This document shows, piece after piece, positions 28,451 to 37,481 of a stretch of 64,000 bases of DNA (the first letter of the stretch is position 1; every line of letters starts with the position of its first letter). This stretch comes from Balneola sp. (GTDB taxonomy: Bacteria; Bacteroidota; Rhodothermia; Balneolales; Balneolaceae). The DNA is taken from positions 177,512 to 241,511 of the forward strand of contig RHLJ01000007.1 in assembly GCA_003712055.1 (NCBI GenBank), in the 5' to 3' direction. Below the pieces are notes generated by a model. That model did no database searches and was not told the origin of the DNA. It saw only the letters and a program-made list of their open reading frames with translations. A program made the position numbers and the translations under genes.

Positions 28451-29296
28451 GTGAAGAAACTCATTGTCGATTCGGGAGCTACAAAAACTATTTGGGTATC
28501 CATTATAGGTGGTGAGAAAAAGAGAATTTATACAGAGGGAACAAACCCGGCGCTTATCTCTGATGAAGAGTTTAGCAGGATTATCAGGGAGAAACTCATC
28601 CCCGCTCTACCTGATGAGGACTATGATTCCATTTATTTTTATGGTGCAGGCTGCGGAAATGAGCATAGAGCAAATAGAGTTTCAAATATTTTAAGATCTT
28701 TTTTCTTAGGAGATGAAGTACATGTGAAAACCGATATCGAAGGAGCTGGCCTCGGTCTTTTTGGATTGACCGAAGGCATTCTTTTGATTTCAGGGACAGG
28801 TTCAAGTGCTGGTGTGATGAGGAACGGAAAACTTGTCGATCAAATGCCATCCGATCCTTTTCCGGGTGGTGATTTTGGAAGCGGAAGTCATATAGGAGGC
28901 ATGGTATTACAAGCTTACCTAAAAGGAAAGGCTCCTTCTACGTTTGTGGAAATTATACAGACCAGTGGAGGGGGGAATAAGGATGAATTATTGAGTAAGC
29001 TTAAGGATCAAAAAAGCGCAAAAAGAATTGCATCTCATACCATGTTTATAGTTAAAGAACTTAGTGAACATGATTTTTTGCATAATATAGCTGAGCGATC
29101 TATTCGATTATTTTTTGAAGAACTGGATGGATACTTTTCCGAAGATTTGAAGATTTTCCCCATAAAAGTAAATGGCAGTACTGCATTTCATTTTTCAAAC
29201 ATATTTCGAGAGATATTCGGAGAAGCAGGAATTCAGATTGATATGATCCAAAAAAATCCAATTGATGAACTAGTTCATTTTCATAGCCATGATTGA
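28451..29296 (+). CDS. BadF/BadG/BcrA/BcrD-type ATPase, N-acetylglucosamine kinase-like
   Basis: An ASKHA-fold sugar kinase-like protein. VKKLIVDSGATKTIW is the first phosphate-binding loop, ISGTGSSAGVMRNGK the second, and GGDFGSGSHIGG a glycine-rich adenosine-site motif. The frame is open to an ATG at 28412, but GTG 28451 puts the phosphate loop at the very N-terminus, as usual, and a TATCTTAG -7-like element at 28432-28439 would lie inside the longer form. Probably phosphorylates an amino sugar. Its stop overlaps the tatD start by eight bases. Confidence 0.75.
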   Translation: MKKLIVDSGATKTIWVSIIGGEKKRIYTEGTNPALISDEEFSRIIREKLIPALPDEDYDSIYFYGAGCGNEHRANRVSNILRSFFLGDEVHVKTDIEGAGLGLFGLTEGILLISGTGSSAGVMRNGKLVDQMPSDPFPGGDFGSGSHIGGMVLQAYLKGKAPSTFVEIIQTSGGGNKDELLSKLKDQKSAKRIASHTMFIVKELSEHDFLHNIAERSIRLFFEELDGYFSEDLKIFPIKVNGSTAFHFSNIFREIFGEAGIQIDMIQKNPIDELVHFHSHD

Positions 29297-30050
29297 TACG
29301 CATTCGCATATTTACTTAGAACAGTTTGATGATGACAGAGATGAAGTAATGCAGCGAGCCAAAGAAGCAGGGGTAGAAGCCATATTTATGCCGGCTATCG
29401 ATTTTGGATCAATTACTCAGATGGAAAAGCTGAATTATACTGGGATCAACTTTTATAAGATGGCAGGGCTTCATCCTGTGGATGTGAAAGAACTTGAAAG
29501 TGATTTTGAAAGGAAGCTTTTGGAATACTTTTCAAAGGAGGATTTTTATGGAGTAGGGGAAACAGGTCTTGATTACTATTGGAGCACTGATTTTGTAGAA
29601 GAGCAAAAGCAGAGTTTGCGTATCCATTGCCAGGTAGCTAAAGAGGTGAGTAAACCAATCATTCTTCATAATAGGGATAGTACTTCTGATTTACTGGATA
29701 TTATTGAGGAACAGCAAAACGGAAGTCTATCGGGAATATGGCACTGTTTTAATGGAACTGTTGATGAAGGTAAAAGGGCGATTGATTTAGGGCTGCATTT
29801 AGGAATTGGAGGTGTGGTTACCTTCAAAAATGGAGGGGTTGATAAGACGGTAGCTCAACTCCCTTTAGAAAAAATGATCCTGGAAACAGATGCTCCTTAT
29901 TTGTCTCCAACCCCAAAACGAGGGAAAAGAAATGAGCCTGCCTTTTTGAGTTTTATTGCCAAAAAGCTTTCAGAAATCTTTTTAATAAGTATTGATGATA
30001 TAATTGATCAAACAACTCGTACATCAAAACAGCTTTTTTCAATTAAATAA
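29289..30050 (+). CDS. tatD: TatD-family metal-dependent DNase
   Basis: A 253-residue TIM-barrel hydrolase. The N-terminal MIDTHSHIYLEQF gives the HxH metal pair; GETGLDYYW supplies the bridging Glu, and ILHNRDS, GIWHCFNGT and ETDAPYLSP the remaining ligands. The family trims DNA 3' ends and removes D-amino acids from tRNA in some members. It overlaps the kinase gene by eight bases, so it is coupled to it. Confidence 0.92.
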   Translation: MIDTHSHIYLEQFDDDRDEVMQRAKEAGVEAIFMPAIDFGSITQMEKLNYTGINFYKMAGLHPVDVKELESDFERKLLEYFSKEDFYGVGETGLDYYWSTDFVEEQKQSLRIHCQVAKEVSKPIILHNRDSTSDLLDIIEEQQNGSLSGIWHCFNGTVDEGKRAIDLGLHLGIGGVVTFKNGGVDKTVAQLPLEKMILETDAPYLSPTPKRGKRNEPAFLSFIAKKLSEIFLISIDDIIDQTTRTSKQLFSIK

Positions 30051-30158
30051 TTGAAAAAGTTAAGTATTCTAGATTCTTATACTTGTAATATCCTTAAGAA
30101 TTATTGAATTTTGCGCTGTCTGGTCAGGGCTAATTAACAATTCAATTTTCGGATTGCC

Positions 30159-33077
30159 ATGAAAAAAGCTCTGCTTACTATAGGCTTCTTAAGCCTTATT
30201 TCTTTTTCTCTATTTGCACAACCTATTACTATATCTGGAAGAGTAGTAGATGGAGTTGGGGAACCACTCTCAAGTGCAAGTGTAACCATTAAAGGAACAC
30301 TAAGAGGCACCCTCACTGATTCTGAGGGCTACTATAACATCAATGCTTCAAGGGGTGATATCCTGATTTTTTCTTTTGTCGGCTTTAAAGCTAAAGAGGC
30401 ATTAGTCGAAGATAATCCTACAATAAATATGACACTGGATGAACAACTTGATTTAGGAGAAGTACTGGTAGTTGGTTCTAGAAATAAAAGCAGAACGGTA
30501 CTGGAAACGGCTGTTCCTATTGATGTTTTGGATGTATCAGAGTTATTGGCAGAGAGTCCACAGGTTAATCTGAACCAGTTGATGAACTATGTATTACCCT
30601 CTTTTTCTTCAAGCCCGCAGATTGTAGCAGATGGGACTGATCATATTGATCCTGCATCGTTGAGAGGCTTAGGCCCGGATCAAATGTTGATTCTCATAAA
30701 CGGGAAAAGAAGACACACCTCTGCATTATTGAATGTAAATGGAACTCCCGGGAGGGGCAGTGTTGGTACAGATTTAAATGCTATTCCTGCCGCTGCAATC
30801 GAACGAATTGAAGTTTTAAGAGATGGTGCTGCTGCACAATATGGTTCGGATGCAATTGCGGGAGTAATCAATATCGTCCTAAAAAAAGAGACAGATAATT
30901 TGGATATATCCGTTCAAACAGGTGCTCAGACCAGTGCTAATGGGAATAATTTTGATGGCGGCGTAGATGGTGAAGATTTTCAGTTGAATATAAACCGAGG
31001 CCTTGCAATAGGCGATCAGGGTGGTTTTATAAATGTGACGGGCTCTATAAACACCAGGAATAGAACCAGCCGATCAGGAGAGTTTACGGGTGAGATTTTT
31101 AATGGGTACAATGCTATTGAGTGGGTGGCATATCAGGATGGTGCAAACCTTCAGACTTTACAAACAGATCTAGCCTCCATTCAACAATATGCAGCAGGGG
31201 TAACACATTTTAGTACCGACTTAAAAAACTCTATTGCCGCTGCTTCAGATATTGCCACCGTACAGGCTCTATTGAGCGATAGCGATGGGAATCCGGTAGA
31301 TTATTCAGACGCCGAATTAGAAGCCCGAGGTCTTGACAGGGGAGACTTCCGAATGAATATTGGTCAACCTGAATACCGGGAGGGAAAGCTATTTGCAAAT
31401 TTTGAACTTCCAATTGGAGAATCCACTTTGTACTCCTTTGCCGGGATAAGTAATCGTCGAAGTGTGGGTTTTGCTTTCTATCGACGACCTACCCAGGAGC
31501 GCGCATATACTCCTCTTGAAATAAATGGTTTCCGTCCTGAGGGCCACACCTTCGTTAAAGATCGTTCTTTTGCAGTAGGAATCAGACAGAATATTGCTGG
31601 TTGGGATACCGATTTAAGTACTACGATTGGAGCAAATACTTTTAAATTTTGGGCAGCAAATTCCTTGAACGCAACTTTGCAGGGAGCTTCACCAAATTTA
31701 TTTGATTCCTGGAATACCTTCTTTCAGCAAACTACTTCTAATTTCGATGTGACCAGGAACTGGCCGGATACTTTCGCAGGATTAAATGTGGCTTTCGGAG
31801 CAGAATACAGAATAGAAAACTATCGAATATTAGAAGGAGAGGAAGCATCATGGGCAACTTATGATATAGATGGAAATGTAGTTGCCGACTTCAATCAGCT
31901 TGCAGATTCCTTAAAAGTAGTCGACTTTTTTGGTCGGCCAAGAGTAGGAGGTGCTCAGGCATTTCCTGGTTTTAGCCCTTCAAACGCAGTAGATGATTAC
32001 CGTCAGAGTTTTGCAGGTTATGTAGATTTTGAATTTGATTTCACTGATAATTTTCTTGTTGGAACAGCTCTTAGATATGAGAATTATAGCGATTTCGGGT
32101 CCACTCTAAATTTCAAGCTGGCGAGTAGGTTAAGTTTTAACGAAGCAATAAGTGTAAGAGCATCGACCAGTACAGGTTTCCGAGCACCTTCTTTACACCA
32201 GCTAAACTTTAGTAGCATTAGTACACAATTCGATTCAGAAGGAATTGGCCAGCAGGTGTTGACTGCCCGGAATACAAGTACTGTGGTTCAAAACCTTGGA
32301 GTACCACAACTCAAGGAGGAGACTTCACTGAGTGTAAGCGGTGGGTTTACTTTGCTTCTTTTAGATTTGGGAATCACACTTTCCGTAGATGGCTATTATA
32401 CAGGAATTGAAGATAGGATCGTGTTAACGAATCAATTCTCACAAGATGATTTTATTGCCAATGGAGATGATGACATTGCTAGTATTCTGGAAGGAGCACG
32501 GGCAAATAAGATTCAGTTCTTCACCAACGCCATTGATACTGAAACCATGGGTATTGAAGCTGTAGCTTCACATCAAACCAATGTTTTAGGAAACTGGAGG
32601 TTGACCAATGATTTCGCTTTCTCCTATTCTCAGACTAAACGTGTAGGAGACATTAATACCAGTGATTTATTAGCTGATTACGAGGAAATTTATTTCGATG
32701 GTTTTAGCGGAGTCTTACTGGAAGAGGCCATTCCTCAAACAAAAATGAATCTTGCTACAGCCATATCTAACAGGAATTGGACTTTTCTATTAAGAAATGC
32801 CTACTTCGGAGATGTAAAAGAAGCAGAAACCTATGAAGTAAATGGAGTGGATGTTCACCCCGTGTATAGTGGAAAAGTGATTACGGACTTATCAGCTATT
32901 TACCGGTATTCTCCACAGCTATCATTTACAGTTGGAGCGAATAACCTTCTGGATATTTATCCGGATCGACGCCCAGATGATCTTACTTCAGGAAATCAAT
33001 TTATTTACTCCAGGAGAATTGCTCAATTTGGCTCCAATGGAAGGTATGTCTTCACTAAAGTTACGGTTGGACTTTAA
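30159..33077 (+). CDS. TonB-dependent receptor with carboxypeptidase-regulatory N-terminal domain
   Basis: A 972-residue outer-membrane transporter. A signal peptide ends at about residue 21 (LFAQ), then a CarboxypepD_reg-like beta domain (ITISGRVVDGVGEPLSSASV... to about residue 110), a plug domain (VPIDVLDVSEL, LRGLGPDQMLILINGKRRHT, DGAAAQYGSDAIAGVINIVLKK) and a 22-strand barrel. The C-terminal residue is Leu rather than Phe. Neither a SusD partner nor a TonB gene is beside it, so it is not a classical Sus system; the substrate is unknown. It converges on an S10 peptidase. Confidence 0.92.
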   Translation: MKKALLTIGFLSLISFSLFAQPITISGRVVDGVGEPLSSASVTIKGTLRGTLTDSEGYYNINASRGDILIFSFVGFKAKEALVEDNPTINMTLDEQLDLGEVLVVGSRNKSRTVLETAVPIDVLDVSELLAESPQVNLNQLMNYVLPSFSSSPQIVADGTDHIDPASLRGLGPDQMLILINGKRRHTSALLNVNGTPGRGSVGTDLNAIPAAAIERIEVLRDGAAAQYGSDAIAGVINIVLKKETDNLDISVQTGAQTSANGNNFDGGVDGEDFQLNINRGLAIGDQGGFINVTGSINTRNRTSRSGEFTGEIFNGYNAIEWVAYQDGANLQTLQTDLASIQQYAAGVTHFSTDLKNSIAAASDIATVQALLSDSDGNPVDYSDAELEARGLDRGDFRMNIGQPEYREGKLFANFELPIGESTLYSFAGISNRRSVGFAFYRRPTQERAYTPLEINGFRPEGHTFVKDRSFAVGIRQNIAGWDTDLSTTIGANTFKFWAANSLNATLQGASPNLFDSWNTFFQQTTSNFDVTRNWPDTFAGLNVAFGAEYRIENYRILEGEEASWATYDIDGNVVADFNQLADSLKVVDFFGRPRVGGAQAFPGFSPSNAVDDYRQSFAGYVDFEFDFTDNFLVGTALRYENYSDFGSTLNFKLASRLSFNEAISVRASTSTGFRAPSLHQLNFSSISTQFDSEGIGQQVLTARNTSTVVQNLGVPQLKEETSLSVSGGFTLLLLDLGITLSVDGYYTGIEDRIVLTNQFSQDDFIANGDDDIASILEGARANKIQFFTNAIDTETMGIEAVASHQTNVLGNWRLTNDFAFSYSQTKRVGDINTSDLLADYEEIYFDGFSGVLLEEAIPQTKMNLATAISNRNWTFLLRNAYFGDVKEAETYEVNGVDVHPVYSGKVITDLSAIYRYSPQLSFTVGANNLLDIYPDRRPDDLTSGNQFIYSRRIAQFGSNGRYVFTKVTVGL

Positions 33078-33122
33078 GTAACGTCTGAGATTGGAGTTTG
33101 GGGTCATTCTGAACCTTTATCA

Positions 33123-33195
33123 GTCATCCTGAGCATACTTGTGAAGGATCTAGTCGATTATCCGTTTAGATTCTTCAGCAGTAGCTTCAGAATGA
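33123..33195. repeat. dispersed palindromic repeat, GTCAT family, copy 2
   Basis: Nested inverted repeat between two converging genes. Outer arms are GTCATCCTGA and TCAGAATGAC; inner arms GAAGGATCT and AGATTCTTC. A further half-copy, GTCATTCTGAA, lies just upstream at 33103. Confidence 0.8.
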
Positions 33196-33231
33196 CTCAA
33201 TATGAGTTTTTTGGATTTCCTATTACAAGCC

Positions 33232-34734
33232 TCAGTACTTAGCCGGAGTCCCTTCCAGAGGGATGCTGTTCTGAATAAACTCCCGAATATCATCATTCGC
33301 GTTCTTCAGGTCTTCAGCTCTTAAATACATCATATGTCCACTTCTATATCCCTTAAAGGAAAAGCGATCTTTCATTTCTCCACTGGGGTCAAGCTGCCAC
33401 ATAGTATACATTGCATCAAAATACTTGGTAGCTCCATCGTAATATCCACTTTGGACTAAGGTATGTAAGTAAGGATTTTGAGCCATTGCCTGACGAAGGT
33501 TCTCCCCACTATTATTTCCGGTTCTGTCCCAGGGTCGTACCGGGCCAAACATGTTATATTTTAAATCTGTTTGGAAGTCCAGATGATTCAGGAAATAGTA
33601 ATTCACCGCGGGAGTGAAGGAATGCAACCAGGAAGTTAATTCAGAATTAAAATCAGGGCTTTCACCACCTCTGGTTCTGTCCAGTCCTTTATAGCGCGAA
33701 TCTAACCGACCTACAGTATTCCCTTCATCTCTAAGAAGCTCTTTCCAATAGAATGCAGTAGGTACATCCAAATTATATTGTAAAATGGCTTCTTCAGAAA
33801 TCCCGGAGAATCGAGCCATTTGTTTTGCAGCCTCCAGCCGAACTTGATCATCAACAAAGCCTCCTTTTACAAGTATGGGCATGAGTTCGTTAATCGCGTA
33901 TTCTTCGGCGAGCGGAAGTACTTCTTCTAAATCCAAAGCTTGTAATTCAGCAGGTAGTTTGTTGTGGTACCACGCAGCTGCTGTAAAATAGGGCAGACGC
34001 AGTGACGCGCCCAAAGGACCGTCTCTTCTTCGTTCGCTGGTATGTACACCCAGTTCAGTAGGAGATACCAGAATGACTCCATTTAAATACATCCACTCAC
34101 TATTTTGAAGTTCAAGAGCTAAGCCTGATACTCTAGTGGTTCCATAGCTTTCTCCGATCAAATATTTAGGAGATCTCCATCTATTCATTCTTGTCACAAA
34201 CAGATTGATCCAATCGGCCAGATATTCGATATCCTGGTTCACCCCAAAGAATGTATCTCTGTCTACTTCTTCATCCAGAATTCGAGAATACCCTGTGTTT
34301 ACGGGGTTAACAAAAACGATATCAGCAATATCCAAAACGGAATGTGGATTATCTTTTACACCATAGGGTTGAATGGGGAAACCTTCATCATCGATAACCA
34401 ACACTTTAGGACCGGTATATGCCAAATGCATCCATACAGAAGCAGAGCCTGGACCTCCATTGAATGAAATCATAAGTGGTCTTCGGGAATCGTCTTTTAT
34501 GTCGGTTCTTTTGTAGTAAGTGTAGTGGAGGGTAGCAATAGGAGTACGTTCATCATCACCAAAAACCGGTTGAAATCCGGTAGTTGCTGAATAAGGAATT
34601 TTTTGACCGTTTATAGATACTTCATGTTCTGTTACGATTGCTTTGTCAGCAAATTCGGGTAATTGAACCTGTGCAAATAGTAGGCTTGAAGAAAATAGAA
34701 AAACGAAGAGCAGGTAAATTCTGGAGTATTTCAT
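33232..34734 (-). CDS. exported S10-family serine carboxypeptidase-like protein
   Basis: A 500-residue alpha/beta-hydrolase with a signal peptide (to about residue 21, LLFAQ). SFNGGPGSASVWMHL forms the oxyanion region, IGESYGTTR holds the nucleophile Ser, and the C-terminal SGHMMYL holds the catalytic His, all as in carboxypeptidase Y-like peptidases. It should release C-terminal residues from peptides in the periplasm. It is a single gene with about 150 bases of repeat-containing DNA on each side. Confidence 0.9.
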   Translation of the reverse strand: MKYSRIYLLFVFLFSSSLLFAQVQLPEFADKAIVTEHEVSINGQKIPYSATTGFQPVFGDDERTPIATLHYTYYKRTDIKDDSRRPLMISFNGGPGSASVWMHLAYTGPKVLVIDDEGFPIQPYGVKDNPHSVLDIADIVFVNPVNTGYSRILDEEVDRDTFFGVNQDIEYLADWINLFVTRMNRWRSPKYLIGESYGTTRVSGLALELQNSEWMYLNGVILVSPTELGVHTSERRRDGPLGASLRLPYFTAAAWYHNKLPAELQALDLEEVLPLAEEYAINELMPILVKGGFVDDQVRLEAAKQMARFSGISEEAILQYNLDVPTAFYWKELLRDEGNTVGRLDSRYKGLDRTRGGESPDFNSELTSWLHSFTPAVNYYFLNHLDFQTDLKYNMFGPVRPWDRTGNNSGENLRQAMAQNPYLHTLVQSGYYDGATKYFDAMYTMWQLDPSGEMKDRFSFKGYRSGHMMYLRAEDLKNANDDIREFIQNSIPLEGTPAKY

Positions 34735-34840
34735 AGTTAGTACAAGTTTTTCTTAAATGTAGCGTAGCGGAGTAATTTTTTCAGGAGGGGTTACAAACTT
34801 TAAAGCAATCTTTCGCAAATGCCGATATTCATTCACGAGT

Positions 34841-34893
34841 GGAGCGAAGTGATCCCAGTTTTATTGCATCGAAATACTGGGACTGCTTCACTC
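34841..34893. repeat. long hairpin at the pdxB 3' end
   Basis: Arms GGAGCGAAGTGATCCCAGT (34841-34859) and ACTGGGACTGCTTCACTCC (34875-34893) pair with few mismatches around a 15-base loop. The right arm covers the stop codon of the pdxB-like gene, so the palindrome encodes part of the protein end. It may act as a transcription terminator on the - strand, though the T run is weak. Confidence 0.65.
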
Positions 34894-36012
34894 CGTTCGC
34901 AGACGAGATTTAATTCCTAGAAGTTCTAATTCTTTAAACCTATCCAAAAACTCATCATCCAGATTCATATAAGAATATTCATATCGATAAGGTCGGTCGG
35001 TTCTTAATTTTGAGAAAAGAGTGGCTTTATCTTCTCGGTTCATCAAATCTCTAAGAATGGCATCATATTCCCTAATGGGATGTAATCGGCTTAATAACTG
35101 ACCAAGCGAATACTTAAGATGCGCTAGTTCTATATTCTTAGCTTGGGATAGAAGATCGTTAGTGGGCATATCAAGATGAAAAAAACGGCAAAGCTTTTCA
35201 CAAACCAACCTGCTGGCATTTAGTTTAGCTTGTTCTGAATACCCAGCAATATGGGGTGTGGCTATGAAGGCTTGTTTAGCCAATTTGGGATCAAAATCCG
35301 GTTCATTTTCCCAGACATCGATTACACAATCATCAACAGTACCAGTATCTATTGCTTGTTTTAGAGCCGACTCATCGATTACACCTCCTCGTGAAGCATT
35401 GATAATGAGTTTGAATTGATTCTCAACTAGCTTCACTTTATCAAGCCAGTGAAAAGTAGAATACTCCCCGGAATGGATTAGAGGAACATGAAAGCTAAGT
35501 ACATCACATCTTAGTACTTCTTCTAAGGAACATGAAGTAAACTCAGGGTCTATTTTCTCTCTCGGAGGATCATATAAATAAAAACTGGCCTCAAATTTCT
35601 CTAGCAAATTGGAAACAGCCGTTCCGGTTTTACCTGCTCCAATAATTCCAAATGAAAGGTCACTTAGTTCTACCTGTTTTTCAACACCCCATAGTAATAA
35701 TGAGGTTAAAACATATTCGGCTACAGCTGAGGCATTACATCCTTTGGCATCACTAAAATGGACACCCTTAGACAAAAGATATTCGATATCAACATGATCA
35801 CTTCCAGAAGATCCTGTACCTACAAGTTTGAGGGTAGAAGGTAACTTCGGGAAATTATGCTCATTAAGCTTAGTAACAGTTCGGATTAGAAGAGCATCAA
35901 ATCCTGTTAAGTCCGGAGTTTTATGCTGTGGATTATAGAAAGTAAGCTCCGCCTCTTTAGGGATAAAAAGGCTTATTTTATGGAGGTTTTGATCGGTAAG
36001 TACTTTGATCAA
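34888..36012 (-). CDS. pdxB: 4-phosphoerythronate dehydrogenase-like 2-hydroxyacid dehydrogenase (probable TTG start)
   Basis: A D-isomer-specific 2-hydroxyacid dehydrogenase resembling PdxB of pyridoxal phosphate synthesis: IKVLTDQN at the N-terminus, LIRTVTKLNE, VGTGSSGSDHVD, KGCNASAVAEYV, the NAD loop IGAGKTGTAV, INASRGGVID with the catalytic Arg, and TPHIAGYS with the catalytic His. The frame is open to an ATG at 36102, but the first 30 residues are unlike the family and would overlap the diverging gene at 36065. TTG 36012 matches the PdxB N-terminus (MKILVDEN in E. coli). The result is 374 residues. Confidence 0.82.
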   Translation of the reverse strand: MIKVLTDQNLHKISLFIPKEAELTFYNPQHKTPDLTGFDALLIRTVTKLNEHNFPKLPSTLKLVGTGSSGSDHVDIEYLLSKGVHFSDAKGCNASAVAEYVLTSLLLWGVEKQVELSDLSFGIIGAGKTGTAVSNLLEKFEASFYLYDPPREKIDPEFTSCSLEEVLRCDVLSFHVPLIHSGEYSTFHWLDKVKLVENQFKLIINASRGGVIDESALKQAIDTGTVDDCVIDVWENEPDFDPKLAKQAFIATPHIAGYSEQAKLNASRLVCEKLCRFFHLDMPTNDLLSQAKNIELAHLKYSLGQLLSRLHPIREYDAILRDLMNREDKATLFSKLRTDRPYRYEYSYMNLDDEFLDRFKELELLGIKSRLRTE

Positions 36013-36053
36013 AGAAATTGGGCTTAAAATGAGAAAATAAAGCGAATTTGACC

Positions 36054-36061
36054 TATTTTCG
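36054..36061 (+). promoter_or_regulatory. -7-like element before the pyrimidine phosphorylase gene
   Basis: TATTTTCG, one mismatch from TAnnTTTG, ends three bases before ATG 36065, again predicting a leaderless or nearly leaderless message. Confidence 0.35.
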
Positions 36062-36064
36062 GTC

Positions 36065-37408
36065 ATGAGTTCCAAGTATAACATAGTTTCCCTAATTCGC
36101 AAAAAGAGGCAAGGTGAGTCTTTAACAAGTGATGAGATTCATTATCTCGTTCATGCATATACTGATCACACCATTCAGGATTATCAAATGAGCGCCTTTC
36201 TTATGGCTGCATTTCTGAAAGGGCTGAACATGGAAGAGTCGGCTGCACTTACTGATTCTATGCTTGAATCAGGTATTGTTGTCGACTTATCGGATATCCC
36301 CGGAGTTAAAGTTGACAAACATTCTACCGGTGGGGTAGGAGATAAACTTTCTTTGATATTGGCTCCCGTAGTTGCCAGCGCAGGAGTGCCTGTTCCAATG
36401 ATATCTGGCAGAGGACTGGGGCACACTGGTGGAACCCTTGATAAGTTGGAATCTATTCCTGGTTTCTACACCGATATGGATCTGAAGAGATACCATGATA
36501 TTATTTCAAAGCATAATCTTGTTCTGGCTGGTCAAACCAAAGAAATTGCTCCGGCTGATAAAAAATTATATGCATTGCGAGATGTTACTGCCACTGTGGA
36601 GTCCATTCCTCTAATTGCTGGTAGTATTATGAGCAAAAAGCTTGCTGAGGGTATTGATGCTTTGGTACTAGATGTGAAATATGGTTCCGGAGCTTTTATG
36701 AAAGATTTGGACTCGGCTATCGAACTTGCAGAGGAATTGGTAGGAATCGGAGATCGCTTTAATAAAAAAACGATCGCCTATCTTACAAATATGAATCAAC
36801 CGCTTGGATTTAAAATAGGGAATTGGCTGGAAGTGGAAGAGTGCGTAGAGGCACTCAATGGAGAAGGGCCGGAGGATATCGTGAAGCTCTCTAATCTGCT
36901 TTCAGGTACTATGATATATCTCGGAGAGAAGGCTGGGAGTGTTGAAGAGGGGATCAAAAAAAGTGAAGAACAGATAGAAAATGGTAAGGCTTTTCAGAAA
37001 TGGATAGATATTGTAGAAGAGCAAGGCGGAGATAGTTCTTTAATCAAAAATCTCAAAAATTATCCAAAATCAGGGTATGAGTTTTCATTGAAAAGCCAAA
37101 AAAGTGGATTCATTAATGCTATGGATTCCTATCAGATTGGAATGGCTTCTCTTGAGCTGGGCGCAGGTCGGCGCGAGAAGGAAGATGTGATCGATCCTAC
37201 CGCGGGTATTATCTTAAATAAGAAAGTAGGAGACAAAATTGAAGAAGGTGAAACAATTTTGACAGGGTATACGAACAAGCCCGCCATGATTGAAATTGTG
37301 ACAGAAGAGTTATTCCAATCGGTGGAAATCAGAAACGAGCGGCCAAAGCCGGAACCTTTGGTCACTCATATTTGCGACAGCCAAGGCACACGGGCATTTG
37401 AGCTTTAG
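36065..37408 (+). CDS. pyrimidine-nucleoside / thymidine phosphorylase
   Basis: A 447-residue nucleoside phosphorylase II family protein that splits thymidine or uridine with phosphate. Motifs: VDKHSTGGVGDKLSLILAP for phosphate and substrate, SGRGLGHTGGTLDKLE (the family signature), KYGSGAFMK and the C-terminal PYNP_C domain (about residues 345-435). Specificity (DeoA versus Pdp) is not clear from sequence alone. Diverges from the pdxB-like gene. Confidence 0.92.
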   Translation: MSSKYNIVSLIRKKRQGESLTSDEIHYLVHAYTDHTIQDYQMSAFLMAAFLKGLNMEESAALTDSMLESGIVVDLSDIPGVKVDKHSTGGVGDKLSLILAPVVASAGVPVPMISGRGLGHTGGTLDKLESIPGFYTDMDLKRYHDIISKHNLVLAGQTKEIAPADKKLYALRDVTATVESIPLIAGSIMSKKLAEGIDALVLDVKYGSGAFMKDLDSAIELAEELVGIGDRFNKKTIAYLTNMNQPLGFKIGNWLEVEECVEALNGEGPEDIVKLSNLLSGTMIYLGEKAGSVEEGIKKSEEQIENGKAFQKWIDIVEEQGGDSSLIKNLKNYPKSGYEFSLKSQKSGFINAMDSYQIGMASLELGAGRREKEDVIDPTAGIILNKKVGDKIEEGETILTGYTNKPAMIEIVTEELFQSVEIRNERPKPEPLVTHICDSQGTRAFEL

Positions 37409-37412
37409 CATG

Positions 37413-37442
37413 TTGAATTACTATAATAATCAGTTAACTTAG
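37413..37442 (+). promoter_or_regulatory. candidate pspA promoter
   Basis: TTG at 37413-37415, a 19-base spacer, then TAACTTAG at 37435-37442. The spacing fits the Bacteroidetes -33/-7 rule (17-23), and the -7 box has one mismatch (TTAG for TTTG). It would give a leader of about 35 bases before pspA and sits just after the upstream stop codon, separating pspA from the phosphorylase gene. Confidence 0.5.
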
Positions 37443-37481
37443 TTCCTGAAGACAAAAAGGGCATAAAAAATATACAGAACC

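Noticed and set aside
36013-36102. ATG 36102 as start of the pdxB-like gene
   Set aside because: Adds 30 residues unlike the family and overlaps the divergent gene; TTG 36012 matches the family N-terminus.
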